Of a DNA stretch of 64,000 nt, positions 1 to 7,888 are shown piece by piece; positions within the stretch are counted from its first letter, which is position 1, and each line of letters starts with the position of its first letter. The position numbers and the translations under genes are program-made. Source of the stretch: Kordiimonas aquimaris (lineage in GTDB: Bacteria; Pseudomonadota; Alphaproteobacteria; Sphingomonadales; Kordiimonadaceae); assembly GCF_025574485.1 (NCBI RefSeq), contig NZ_JAOBPO010000003.1, positions 287,867 through 351,866 of the forward strand, written 5' to 3'. The notes beneath the pieces are model-generated. The model made no database searches, was not told where the DNA came from, and worked only from the letters and a program-made list of their open reading frames with translations.

Positions 1-13
1 GTATTCATATACC

Positions 14-29
14 CCATATATTTATATGG
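14..29. repeat. 16-bp palindrome in the leader of the first gene
   Basis: CCATATATTTATATGG is a perfect inverted repeat with 7-base arms and a 2-base centre, about 100 bases upstream of the first propeller gene. It could be an operator, but the region is very AT-rich, so chance is a serious alternative. Nothing else is recognisable in bases 1-128. Confidence 0.3.
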
Positions 30-128
30 TAATACACTAACTTCTCGACTCGTTTATGGAATTAAAATTGAAACATAGTAACATTACCAATATAAATCTT
101 ATCAACCTGTTTAACTCCGCAAGCATGC

Positions 129-1058
129 ATGAGAAACACATATATGACCTATTTAAATACAAAATACCTAATGTCAGTCTGTGTGATAGCACTCACATGG
201 TTAACCAACATTGCACACAGTAAAGACGACAACACATTTCTGGGGCTCACTCCACCTCAAGATGTTCCAATTGTTCTTGCTCCTGAAATTATATCGCTCA
301 CTGAACAGGTCGAGTTGAACGCAGTGTTTCACCCCAATGGTAAAGAGTTCTATTTTTGCAGGCGAGTGAACGATGTGTATCGGCTATTTGTTATAAAAAA
401 GCACGCAAACGATAATTGGTCTTTACCTGAACGTGTTCATTTAAAGGAAATGGATGACTATGAAATAGTTGACCCTTGGATTTCTCCAGATGGGCAACGC
501 ATGATATACATTTCAAATGCACCAACCAGTACCTTTGCAAAAGGTTCAGTTAATCTGTGGGTTATGCAGCGCGAAGGAGATACGTGGGGTGCACCAAAGC
601 TACTACCTGCCCCTATCAACAGTAATGCTCGTGAAATATACCCTGTCTATACAAACAGCGGCAACTTATATTTCAGCTCCACAAGAGAAGGCGGCCTTGG
701 TGGGTATGATATTTATGTCGCAAAGTACGTTGACGGCCAATACCAGCCACCTGAGAATCTAGGTAAACCAGTGAATAGCGCAGGGCGTGAAGGCGATGTG
801 TTTGTTGCGCCAGATGAAAGCTACTTGATCGTTGCAGTTGGAGGCCGAGACGACACGTTTGGAAAAGGAGACCTATACATAAGCCATCGTAGCGCCAATG
901 GAAAATGGGGTAATCTCAAAAATCTAGGGCAAGTTATTAACACAAAAGAGTTTGATTTTACGCCAACAATGTCACCGAATGGCAAATACTTCTTCTTCAC
1001 TACTGACGGCGACATCCGTTGGGTTTCAAGCAACGTTATTTTCTCAACAGAAAAATAA
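129..1058 (+). CDS. secreted PD40/WD40-like beta-propeller protein
   Basis: 309 residues. The N-terminus has a hydrophobic stretch (about residues 12-28) ending in a plausible signal peptidase site near AHS-K, so export to the periplasm or surface is likely. The mature part has about five repeats of the TolB/PD40 type, each built around S/T-P-N/D-G followed by a beta strand (for example SPDGQRMIYIS and SPNGKYFFFTT), plus the block YFSSTREGGLGGYDIYV. PD40 propellers usually bind peptides, glycans or cell-wall partners; no enzyme function is implied. The middle and C-terminal parts are clearly related to the N-terminal propeller of the gene at 54.1-56.0 kb. No strong Shine-Dalgarno is seen, so an internal Met at residue 6 is an alternative start. 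Confidence 0.8.
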   Translation: MRNTYMTYLNTKYLMSVCVIALTWLTNIAHSKDDNTFLGLTPPQDVPIVLAPEIISLTEQVELNAVFHPNGKEFYFCRRVNDVYRLFVIKKHANDNWSLPERVHLKEMDDYEIVDPWISPDGQRMIYISNAPTSTFAKGSVNLWVMQREGDTWGAPKLLPAPINSNAREIYPVYTNSGNLYFSSTREGGLGGYDIYVAKYVDGQYQPPENLGKPVNSAGREGDVFVAPDESYLIVAVGGRDDTFGKGDLYISHRSANGKWGNLKNLGQVINTKEFDFTPTMSPNGKYFFFTTDGDIRWVSSNVIFSTEK

Positions 1059-1137
1059 ATGAACTTAGGCGTTCTCACTCAACAAACTCGCCCTAAGTAT
1101 AAATTCAGATATCCGCATAAATGAAAGATAAAACATA

Positions 1138-2148
1138 ATGTCTAACAAGCAGGTACTACTAAAAAGCCGACCACATGGTTGGCCAACCGCTGATAATTTT
1201 GAAGTTTCTGAAGGCAATGTGCCAGAGCCCGCAGCAGGTCAAATAGTTATTGAAACAGCTTATATGTCTGTGGATCCATACATGCGTGGCCGAATGAATG
1301 ATGTAAAAAGCTATGTGCCACCGTTCCAGATCGGCGCACCACTGCAAGGCGGTATTGTCGGCAAGGTTATTGCTTCAAATGATGGGCCTTTCAAAGAAGG
1401 TACATATGTTGTTGGTATGGGTGACTGGGCCAACTACACGGTCACTGACGGCGCTGGCTATAATGCCGTTGACCCTGACCTAGCTCCCCTTTCCTATTAT
1501 CTTGGCATTCTTGGCATGCCAGGCATGACAGCATACGTGGGCCTGAAAGGTGTTGCTGAGATGAAAGAAGGCGAAAACCTATTCGTCTCTGCTGCCAGCG
1601 GTGCTGTTGGCCAAGTTGTCGGGCAGATTGGTAAAAACATGGGATGTCACGTGGCGGGAAGCGCTGGCACTGATGACAAAGTCGCATACCTCAAAGACGA
1701 ACTCGGTTTCGATGCTGCGTTCAACTATAAGACCGAAGACGTTTACAAAGCAGTGGCAGCAACAAACCCGAAAGGCATTGATGTCTACTTTGAGAATGTT
1801 GGCGGCCCTGTTCTTGAAGCTGTCATATCTAACCTGCGCATGAATGCACGGGTTGCACTATGCGGTATGATTTCAATGTACAACTCAACACTTGACGATA
1901 TGCCCGCCGGGCCGCGCAATATGGCTATTCTGGTAGGTCGCAGCGTACGCATGCAGGGCTTTATTGTATCAAATTACCCTGAACTTTGCCGTGAATGGGT
2001 CGGCATTGGTGCTGGCTGGTTAAAAGAAGGTAAAATGCAGTACCGCGAAAGCGTTGCTGAAGGCCTAGAAAACGCCCCACAAGCTTTCATTGATATGCTT
2101 GGCGGTAAAAACTTTGGCAAACAAGTTGTGAAATTGTCGGATGTTTAA
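1138..2148 (+). CDS. NADP-dependent MDR oxidoreductase (PTGR/CurA-like)
   Basis: 336 residues, the usual length of the zinc-free medium-chain reductase group that includes prostaglandin/leukotriene reductases and bacterial CurA, which reduce activated C=C bonds with NADPH. The N-terminal block has the family signature YMSVDPYMRGRMND (about residues 42-55). The nucleotide-binding fold follows with SAASGAVGQVVGQIGKNMG around residues 151-170. No zinc-binding Cys/His set is visible. It is probably a cytosolic enal or quinone reductase; the substrate cannot be read from sequence. The next gene starts at the base after its stop codon, so the two are very likely co-transcribed and translationally coupled. 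Confidence 0.88.
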   Translation: MSNKQVLLKSRPHGWPTADNFEVSEGNVPEPAAGQIVIETAYMSVDPYMRGRMNDVKSYVPPFQIGAPLQGGIVGKVIASNDGPFKEGTYVVGMGDWANYTVTDGAGYNAVDPDLAPLSYYLGILGMPGMTAYVGLKGVAEMKEGENLFVSAASGAVGQVVGQIGKNMGCHVAGSAGTDDKVAYLKDELGFDAAFNYKTEDVYKAVAATNPKGIDVYFENVGGPVLEAVISNLRMNARVALCGMISMYNSTLDDMPAGPRNMAILVGRSVRMQGFIVSNYPELCREWVGIGAGWLKEGKMQYRESVAEGLENAPQAFIDMLGGKNFGKQVVKLSDV

Positions 2149-3210
2149 GTGATCGTAACAGCTGTGTTAAAACGGCATTTGAAAAAGACAATAACGATAG
2201 CGGCCCTCCTTGGGGCCGTTACCTATCTATATTGGCCAGGATTCAGCGTTAAGTTACCTGAGGCACCAAACAACACGGTCACATTTGAAAATCACGGTAA
2301 CAGCGATTCTGCTTCAATTAATGTTGTAAGCATTGCTCCCGTAATGCAGCCAGAAGATTATGCTACTGGCAGGCATTTTAAAGCTAAATTGAACGACTAT
2401 TTTGATGCAGCAAAGGAAAAAGGCTGGTTTAACGACAATACCATTGTTGTTCTTCCAGCACATATTGGCACACCACTACTTGCTACTGGACATAAATCAC
2501 GCGTTTATAGTGCAGCTAGTATCAAATCAGCAATGATACCATTGCTCGCTTACAACCTGCCCGCCTTTTTAAAGAACTATTATGTTTTCGATGCCGAAGA
2601 CCCCTTGATCGCTGCCACAATAAGGGCGCAAACCAAAAACGCCGCTGATACATATCAGATTGCATTTTCGGCAATCGCTCAAAACTACGGCGTTACAATT
2701 GTTGCGGGCTCTATGTTAATGATGACACCCGGGATTTATCCCGACGGCATTACATACGGTCATGGTCCAATATTTCATGCCAGCTTTGTTTTTGGTCCAG
2801 ACGGCAAACCTCAAGGTGACGCCATTCGGCAAGCAACCCCAAATGCAGCCGAACAACATGTTGCCAAAAAATCACTCGCTGAATTCATACCTACTTTCTC
2901 CCTAAACGGCATCAAGTATGCCGTCGTCATCGGAAGCGACACTCTGGATGAAAGCGTTAATACGTACTTGAAAAGTCAGAATATTGACCTTTTGCTATCA
3001 CCACAATTCCATATCGCCGGAGACACAGCAGTCAATAGCCCATTCGGTAACAGTTCTTTATATCCATGGGCAGTAAGTAGCAGTATGAATGGCAAAGGCT
3101 GGGGCATATCTGTAAGCGGTAGCACAGCCTTTGCAAATTCAAATGAATATTCTGTTAGTCAAACAAGTGACAATAACATCATAATTCAAAACATTTGGAT
3201 AACTAAATAA
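2149..3210 (+). CDS. membrane-anchored nitrilase-like protein lacking catalytic residues
   Basis: 353 residues from a GTG abutting the previous stop codon. A single N-terminal membrane segment (about residues 13-30) precedes an extracytoplasmic domain. Its strand pattern follows the carbon-nitrogen hydrolase fold: NVVSIAPVMQPED (first strand and helix), NTIVVLPAHIG (catalytic-Glu strand), GVTIVAGSMLM, a FGPDGKPQG turn, and IKYAVVIGSDTLDE where the nucleophile elbow should be. The catalytic Glu position is Ala104, the Cys position is Gly262, and the protein has no cysteine at all. It therefore cannot be a normal Cys nitrilase or amidase and may be a binding or structural pseudoenzyme. The fold assignment is by eye. 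It sits in an operon with the MDR reductase upstream. Confidence 0.6.
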   Translation: MIVTAVLKRHLKKTITIAALLGAVTYLYWPGFSVKLPEAPNNTVTFENHGNSDSASINVVSIAPVMQPEDYATGRHFKAKLNDYFDAAKEKGWFNDNTIVVLPAHIGTPLLATGHKSRVYSAASIKSAMIPLLAYNLPAFLKNYYVFDAEDPLIAATIRAQTKNAADTYQIAFSAIAQNYGVTIVAGSMLMMTPGIYPDGITYGHGPIFHASFVFGPDGKPQGDAIRQATPNAAEQHVAKKSLAEFIPTFSLNGIKYAVVIGSDTLDESVNTYLKSQNIDLLLSPQFHIAGDTAVNSPFGNSSLYPWAVSSSMNGKGWGISVSGSTAFANSNEYSVSQTSDNNIIIQNIWITK

Positions 3211-3220
3211 CTAATTATTA

Positions 3221-3562
3221 TTAATGGGTATTTATTGTTTGATGCTTAATCCAAGATAAGTAATCGACATTACCATCAATGATAGGCCAAACTGTGATAC
3301 AAGGTGTTTGGTAGCTATGCATTTCTTTAATTCGTTCAATCACTTTATCAACCAGAATACGCTGTGATTTCATGATCAACATAACTTCACTTTCAAACTG
3401 GATAATTCCATCTACTTCATAGATCGAACGCATACCGCTTTTGAGATTAGCGCAAGCAATCAGTTTGTCTCTCACCAAACTGGTCGCCATATGCACTGCG
3501 GCGTCTTCATTTTCTACGGTTGAATAAATAGTTACATATTCCGAATTCTCTGTTTCGGTCAT
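3221..3562 (-). CDS. cutA: CutA-type divalent cation tolerance protein
   Basis: 113 residues, the family's usual size. CutA forms small cytosolic trimers with a ferredoxin-like fold, historically linked to copper tolerance but probably with a broader signalling or structural role. Recognisable blocks are TIYSTVENEDAAVHMATSLV, DKLIACANL with the conserved CAN, YEVDGIIQFESEVMLIMKS and HSYQTPCITVWPI near the C-terminus. Its start overlaps the end of ctaA by 4 bases (ATGA type), so translational coupling is likely. It is convergent with the nitrilase-like gene, 10 bases away. Confidence 0.92.
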   Translation of the reverse strand: MTETENSEYVTIYSTVENEDAAVHMATSLVRDKLIACANLKSGMRSIYEVDGIIQFESEVMLIMKSQRILVDKVIERIKEMHSYQTPCITVWPIIDGNVDYLSWIKHQTINTH

Positions 3563-4593
3563 ATGGCATCCCCTTTTCGCTGCTTATGCATCAGGTTTAT
3601 TATTGTTATTAAAACCAAGGCACCACCACCTTGGTGCGCTGTTCCCCAAAATACTGGCACTTCATAAACTAAAGTTATTATACCCAGCAACATTTGGACA
3701 ACAATTGCAATCAATACATAGGTAGCTGCGTGCTTTATCTCAAGAGGCGCGCGACGTGCATACCAAACTATTAGCAATACTAAACTTGTAAGAACGTATG
3801 CACCGATACGGTGATCAAATTGAACAGTGATGGCATTATCAATCACATTGCGCCAAATTGGAGACATGGCAAACAAACCATCCGGGGCAAAGCCCTCGCC
3901 CATCATTGGCCAAGTATTGAATATTAAACCAGCCTTCAGCCCTGCAACCAATGCCCCCATGATTAACTGCAATAACAATACGCTCATTGTTATATGAGTG
4001 AGTATTTTCAATGGCTTCGGCGAACCTGATACAGGTTTTGGGTTTAACAGAGACAATGCAGTCCAAAGCAATGCAGCCAATATAAACAGCGCAAGCATCA
4101 AGTGTGCAGTGAGACGGTAATGACTGACCGCAGGTTCATCAACGAGGCCCGACATCACCATATACCAGCCAAGCAGACCCTGAGACCCACCAAGGATAAA
4201 CAACACTAACAAGCGCGGCTTGTATCCAGCTGGAATACGTTTCCGTATCCAGAACCAAACAAGGGGTACAAAGAAAAACAAGCCGATCAACCGCCCCAAC
4301 AGCCGGTGCCCCCACTCCCAATAGAAAATCCCTTTGAAGTCTTCGAGGCTCATACCGCTATTACGTAACCGGTACTCGGGACTCTGTTGGTATTTATCAA
4401 ATTCAGCTTGCCATGCTGTGTCTGATAAAGGCGGCAATGTGCCCGTTACTGGTCGCCAATCAGTCATAGACAAGCCGGACTCTGTCAGGCGTGTCGCGCC
4501 GCCAACCATCACCATTAGGAACACAACAGCGACCATAAACAGTAGCCAATAGCCAACCACGCGGCGATCTTTATCTTGCGTTTGAAAAATCAT
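3559..4593 (-). CDS. ctaA: heme A synthase CtaA/COX15
   Basis: 344 residues. It converts heme O to heme A for aa3-type cytochrome oxidases and lies in the inner membrane. About eight hydrophobic segments are visible. The heme-ligand histidines sit in the expected places: WEWGHRLLGRLIG, SHYRLTAHLMLAL, VQFDHRIGAYVL and GTAHQGGGALVL. It is of the alphaproteobacterial/mitochondrial type without the Firmicutes cysteine pair. I chose the ATG at 4593, not the longer frame from 4686, because AAGGCG lies just upstream and the protein then begins MIFQTQDKDRRVVGYW as family members do. It overlaps cutA by 4 bases. The rest of the oxidase operon is not in the window. Confidence 0.93.
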   Translation of the reverse strand: MIFQTQDKDRRVVGYWLLFMVAVVFLMVMVGGATRLTESGLSMTDWRPVTGTLPPLSDTAWQAEFDKYQQSPEYRLRNSGMSLEDFKGIFYWEWGHRLLGRLIGLFFFVPLVWFWIRKRIPAGYKPRLLVLFILGGSQGLLGWYMVMSGLVDEPAVSHYRLTAHLMLALFILAALLWTALSLLNPKPVSGSPKPLKILTHITMSVLLLQLIMGALVAGLKAGLIFNTWPMMGEGFAPDGLFAMSPIWRNVIDNAITVQFDHRIGAYVLTSLVLLIVWYARRAPLEIKHAATYVLIAIVVQMLLGIITLVYEVPVFWGTAHQGGGALVLITIINLMHKQRKGDAI

Positions 4594-4704
4594 GACGCCT
4601 TGGTAGCGGGGAAATATATGGCGTTCAAGGACTAAACTGTCGCATCGGTGTTTATGCAGGCCAACATTTCGTGTAATTAAGAGCAATAAACTGAGGGTGA
4701 ATAT

Positions 4705-5298
4705 ATGACAGACCTAAATCTTGAATGCTCGTGTGGTTCTGTAAAAGGTGTTGCGCGTGATATTTCACCGAAAACAGGCATTCACGTTGTTTGTTACTGT
4801 GATGACTGCCAGGCATTTGCAAGAGAACTTGGTCAACAGAATACAATACTAGACCGTCATGGTGGTACAGACATATTCCAAATGTCGCCGGCAACTATAG
4901 AGATAACAACTGGCACTGAACACTTATGCTGCATGCGCCTAAACCCTAAAGGCATGCATCGTTGGTACACTGGTTGCTGCAAAACACCGATCGGCAACAC
5001 CGTTAACGCCAAAGTGCCCTTCATTGGGTTTATAACAACCTTCTTTGCCAAATCTAATGACAAAGCTGCTGCGCTCGGACCTATTAGCAATCAAATTATG
5101 GTCAAATTTTCACAGCCACCTTTACCAAATGATTTGAAGGTGAAATCTTCAAAGTTTGTTAGCGGCCTTCGAGTTTTATCAAAATTTATCAAATGGAAAA
5201 TACGAGATGGCAGTAAACCAACACCGTTCTTTAACAAAGACGGAACACCAGTGGCAACAGTGGGTATTGTGTCTAAAAACACAGGAATAAATGCTTAA
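4705..5298 (+). CDS. DUF6151 (GFA-like cysteine-rich) protein
   Basis: 197 residues, divergent from ctaA across about 110 bases. The N-terminal half has paired cysteines resembling the zinc sites of glutathione-dependent formaldehyde-activating (GFA) proteins: CSCGSV near residue 9, CYCDDCQ near residue 31, HLCCMRL and TGCCKTPIGNT. The C-terminal third is basic (KVKSSKF, FIKWKIRDG). The family is uncharacterised; a zinc-bound thiol-related role is the natural guess. It ends overlapping the stop of the convergent ABC permease by 4 bases. Confidence 0.75.
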   Translation: MTDLNLECSCGSVKGVARDISPKTGIHVVCYCDDCQAFARELGQQNTILDRHGGTDIFQMSPATIEITTGTEHLCCMRLNPKGMHRWYTGCCKTPIGNTVNAKVPFIGFITTFFAKSNDKAAALGPISNQIMVKFSQPPLPNDLKVKSSKFVSGLRVLSKFIKWKIRDGSKPTPFFNKDGTPVATVGIVSKNTGINA

Positions 5299-6059
5299 GT
5301 ATTCTCTTGCCCGAAGCGTTTCAAAACATAATATTCCAGCAAAGCAAAACTGTAGAAAACCAACATACCGATGATGGCCAGCATGAACAAACCAGCAAAC
5401 ATTTTTTCGATTTGTAGCCGATTACCTGCCTCGATAATGCGCCAAGCAAGACCAGTTGCCGTCCCCGAGCCTGCAACAAATTCAGCAACCACACCGCCAA
5501 TAAGCGCCAAACCACCACTTACTTTAAGGCTTGCAAGCAAATAGGGCAGCGCAGTTGGCCAAAGCAACAACCGGAACCGCTGCAATCGTGTGGCCCCGTA
5601 TAAAGTAAACAAGTCACTTAAATTTGCATCCACAGACTTCAACCCGGCTGACATATTGGCCAGAATGGGGAAGAAAGCGACAATCCAGGCAATAATGACC
5701 TGCGCGCGCTCAACGTTGTCAATGCCAACCCATATGATCACTAACGGCGCTATAGCAACAACTGGCGTCACTTGTAGAATGATGGCAAAAGGGTAAATTG
5801 TGGCTTCAAATGTTCTGCTTAAACTGAACGCAAGCGCGAGTAAAACGCCACTGATAATAGCGGCAGAAAGCGCTTTAATTGTTACGGACAGTGTCGAAAG
5901 AGACGCATCAAGCCATAATGGCATATTATCAATAATGGCCAGCCAGATAAGGCTTGGGCTGGGCAAGACAAATTTAGGAACATCATTTGTCGTCACATAA
6001 TATTGCCAGAACAATAACAACGCAGTGAAAGCAGCAATTGGCAATAGAAAGCGCTTCAT
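5295..6059 (-). CDS. ABC transporter permease (TauC/SsuC/ThiX-type)
   Basis: 254 residues with about six membrane segments, the usual size for BPD-type permeases of the nitrate/sulfonate/taurine/pyrimidine group. The EAA-like cytoplasmic loop that contacts the ATPase is visible as LYGATRLQRFRLLLWPTALP. It is the last gene of a three-gene operon (binding protein, ATPase, permease) and overlaps the ATPase gene by 4 bases (ATGA). By its partner binding protein it probably imports a thiamine-pyrimidine precursor or similar small heterocycle. Confidence 0.9.
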   Translation of the reverse strand: MKRFLLPIAAFTALLLFWQYYVTTNDVPKFVLPSPSLIWLAIIDNMPLWLDASLSTLSVTIKALSAAIISGVLLALAFSLSRTFEATIYPFAIILQVTPVVAIAPLVIIWVGIDNVERAQVIIAWIVAFFPILANMSAGLKSVDANLSDLFTLYGATRLQRFRLLLWPTALPYLLASLKVSGGLALIGGVVAEFVAGSGTATGLAWRIIEAGNRLQIEKMFAGLFMLAIIGMLVFYSFALLEYYVLKRFGQENT

Positions 6060-6772
6060 TGCTCGATCACCTTCAATAGAGTTGTCATTGCATCAACCGC
6101 ACTAACGAAAGCACTGGACCCACGTTGCGCATTTGGTGTCAAAGATCGGTCAAGTGACGGTATCACTTCACCAGCAACTTTCCCTTCCTGCATAACAAGC
6201 ACGCGGTCAGATAAATAAGCGGCCTCAAACAAACTATGCGTAACAAAAAGCACACCAAAACCGCGCTCAGCAACTAAATCAAGCAACAAGTCATTCATTT
6301 GAAAACGCAAAATCTCATCGAGGGCTGCAAATGGCTCGTCCATTAACAATGTGGATGGATTTGCAGACAAGGCGCGCGCCACAGAGGCCCGCATACGCTG
6401 ACCACCTGACAGCATGGCAGGAAAGCGTTTTTCCAAGCTTGTCAGGTTAACCGCAGCAAGCGCTTCGGCAACACGGCTATCATCAACTTTGCCGCTTAAT
6501 CGACTTGGCAGTGCAACATTCTGTTCAATGCTTGCCCACGGCATCAAGGCTGGGTCTTGGAAGACAAAGGCAACATCAGGGTCTGAATGCCACTCCACTC
6601 TGCCCTGCTCAGCGTCCAGCAAACCAGATACAATGCGTAGCACGGTAGATTTTCCGCACCCACTTGGACCTAACAATGAAACCACTTCGCCTGCTTTAAG
6701 TGACAAAGAAAACCCATCTAAAACAGGCTTTGCATTGTCATATGAAAAAGCAAGGTTTTTAGCGGTTAGCAT
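6056..6772 (-). CDS. ABC transporter ATP-binding protein (SsuB/ThiZ-type)
   Basis: 238 residues and a complete ATPase: Walker A GPSGCGKST (about residues 34-42), Q-loop VFQDPALMPW, signature LSGGQRMRASVARAL, Walker B LLMDEPFAALD and switch VTHSLFEAAYL. It powers the adjacent permease at the inner membrane. The start codon overlaps the stop of the binding-protein gene by one base and its own end overlaps the permease start by 4 bases, indicating a tightly coupled operon. Confidence 0.92.
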   Translation of the reverse strand: MLTAKNLAFSYDNAKPVLDGFSLSLKAGEVVSLLGPSGCGKSTVLRIVSGLLDAEQGRVEWHSDPDVAFVFQDPALMPWASIEQNVALPSRLSGKVDDSRVAEALAAVNLTSLEKRFPAMLSGGQRMRASVARALSANPSTLLMDEPFAALDEILRFQMNDLLLDLVAERGFGVLFVTHSLFEAAYLSDRVLVMQEGKVAGEVIPSLDRSLTPNAQRGSSAFVSAVDAMTTLLKVIEQ

Positions 6773-7749
6773 TAACGCTCACCATCACTTGCCCGCTCAT
6801 GCATTATAAAGTCAGGCGATAAAATACTTTCCACATCGACACCTTTCGGCACCGCATCCAGTGAGCTCATTTCATTATAAAATTGTCGCCATCGTGCCAG
6901 CGTCATATGGCCAATATTTTCCTTTTTCCCTGTCATATTATTTGCCCTAAAAGCAGCAATTGCATAATCAATTAGCGGCTGCGTCATCTCTGGATTATCT
7001 TTTAATATCAGTTTATTGGCGGCATTGGGGTTACCGTACATATAATCTTGCCAACCTTTTATTGATGCTTCAACAAAGGCCTTAACCACATCTTTATTCT
7101 GCTTAAGGTATGCACCGCGCACCATCACCATGCCCGCGTAGCCCGGATAGCCGGCATCAGCAAATAGGAAGACCTTTGGCTTCACTCCCTCTCTTACAGC
7201 AGTGAAAGGCTCAGAAGACAAGTATCCTTCCTGAACGGTCTCTTTATTCACCAGCCACGGAGCTAATGAGTAGTTGTATTTTCTGATCTGTTTATCTTCA
7301 AAACCAAATTCAGCTTTTAACCAAGGCCAAAATGCCGCGATAGCGGCATCGGATAAGAAAACAGGACGCCCTTGCAGATCTGCTAATGATTGTGCTTCGA
7401 CATGAGGGTGCACCATCATCACCTGTGGGTCTTTTTGAAAAGAGGCCATAACCACTTTCACATCAACGCCAACAGCCCGCATGTTAATAGGCTGAAAACT
7501 ATTGGAGGCCATCGCAACCTCAAGAGCGCCCGCGGCAATAAGCCTTGGGTTATCGGATTGAGGGCCACCTGGGCGAATAGTAACATCAAGCCCAGCGTCA
7601 CGGTAATAACCCTTCGCCAAGGCTTGATAAAAACCACCGTGTTCGGCTTGCGCCTTCCAGTCAGTAGCAAATGTAATTTTTGTCAATTCTTGCGCGTTGA
7701 TTGAACCTGCTGTCAGGAAAATAACGGCGACAGTCAATAAATATTTCAT
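6772..7749 (-). CDS. ABC transporter substrate-binding protein (NMT1/THI5-like, ThiY-type)
   Basis: 325 residues. A signal peptide covers residues 1-19 (hydrophobic run ending INA-QE), so the mature protein is periplasmic. The N-terminal lobe reads ITFATDWKAQAEHGGFYQALAKGYYRDAG in overlapping motifs, followed by DVTIRPGGPQSD, the hallmark of ThiY-like proteins that bind N-formyl-4-amino-5-aminomethyl-2-methylpyrimidine or related ligands. It is first in the three-gene importer operon. I looked for a TPP riboswitch in the 139-base leader (7750-7888) and saw none, so thiamine regulation is not supported. The exact substrate is therefore open. Confidence 0.85.
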   Translation of the reverse strand: MKYLLTVAVIFLTAGSINAQELTKITFATDWKAQAEHGGFYQALAKGYYRDAGLDVTIRPGGPQSDNPRLIAAGALEVAMASNSFQPINMRAVGVDVKVVMASFQKDPQVMMVHPHVEAQSLADLQGRPVFLSDAAIAAFWPWLKAEFGFEDKQIRKYNYSLAPWLVNKETVQEGYLSSEPFTAVREGVKPKVFLFADAGYPGYAGMVMVRGAYLKQNKDVVKAFVEASIKGWQDYMYGNPNAANKLILKDNPEMTQPLIDYAIAAFRANNMTGKKENIGHMTLARWRQFYNEMSSLDAVPKGVDVESILSPDFIMHERASDGER

Positions 7750-7888
7750 GGAGTGAAATATAAATCATCACGCACACACGTCAACGTACACGGAGAAATA
7801 GACCAGAAAACAACGACTAATGCAGTTAAACCTTTATGGTACCCTTCATGAGAAAGGTATTGATAGGCGCCTGCTCAAAGCATAGATA

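Noticed and set aside
1061-1098. Hairpin ACTTAGGCG / CGCCCTAAGT after the first gene
   Set aside because: The stem needs a bulge and is followed by ATAAATT with no T run, so it is not a convincing terminator.
7750-7888. Possible TPP riboswitch in front of the ThiY-like gene
   Set aside because: The conserved CUGAGA and downstream pyrophosphate-sensing core are not present in the minus-strand leader.
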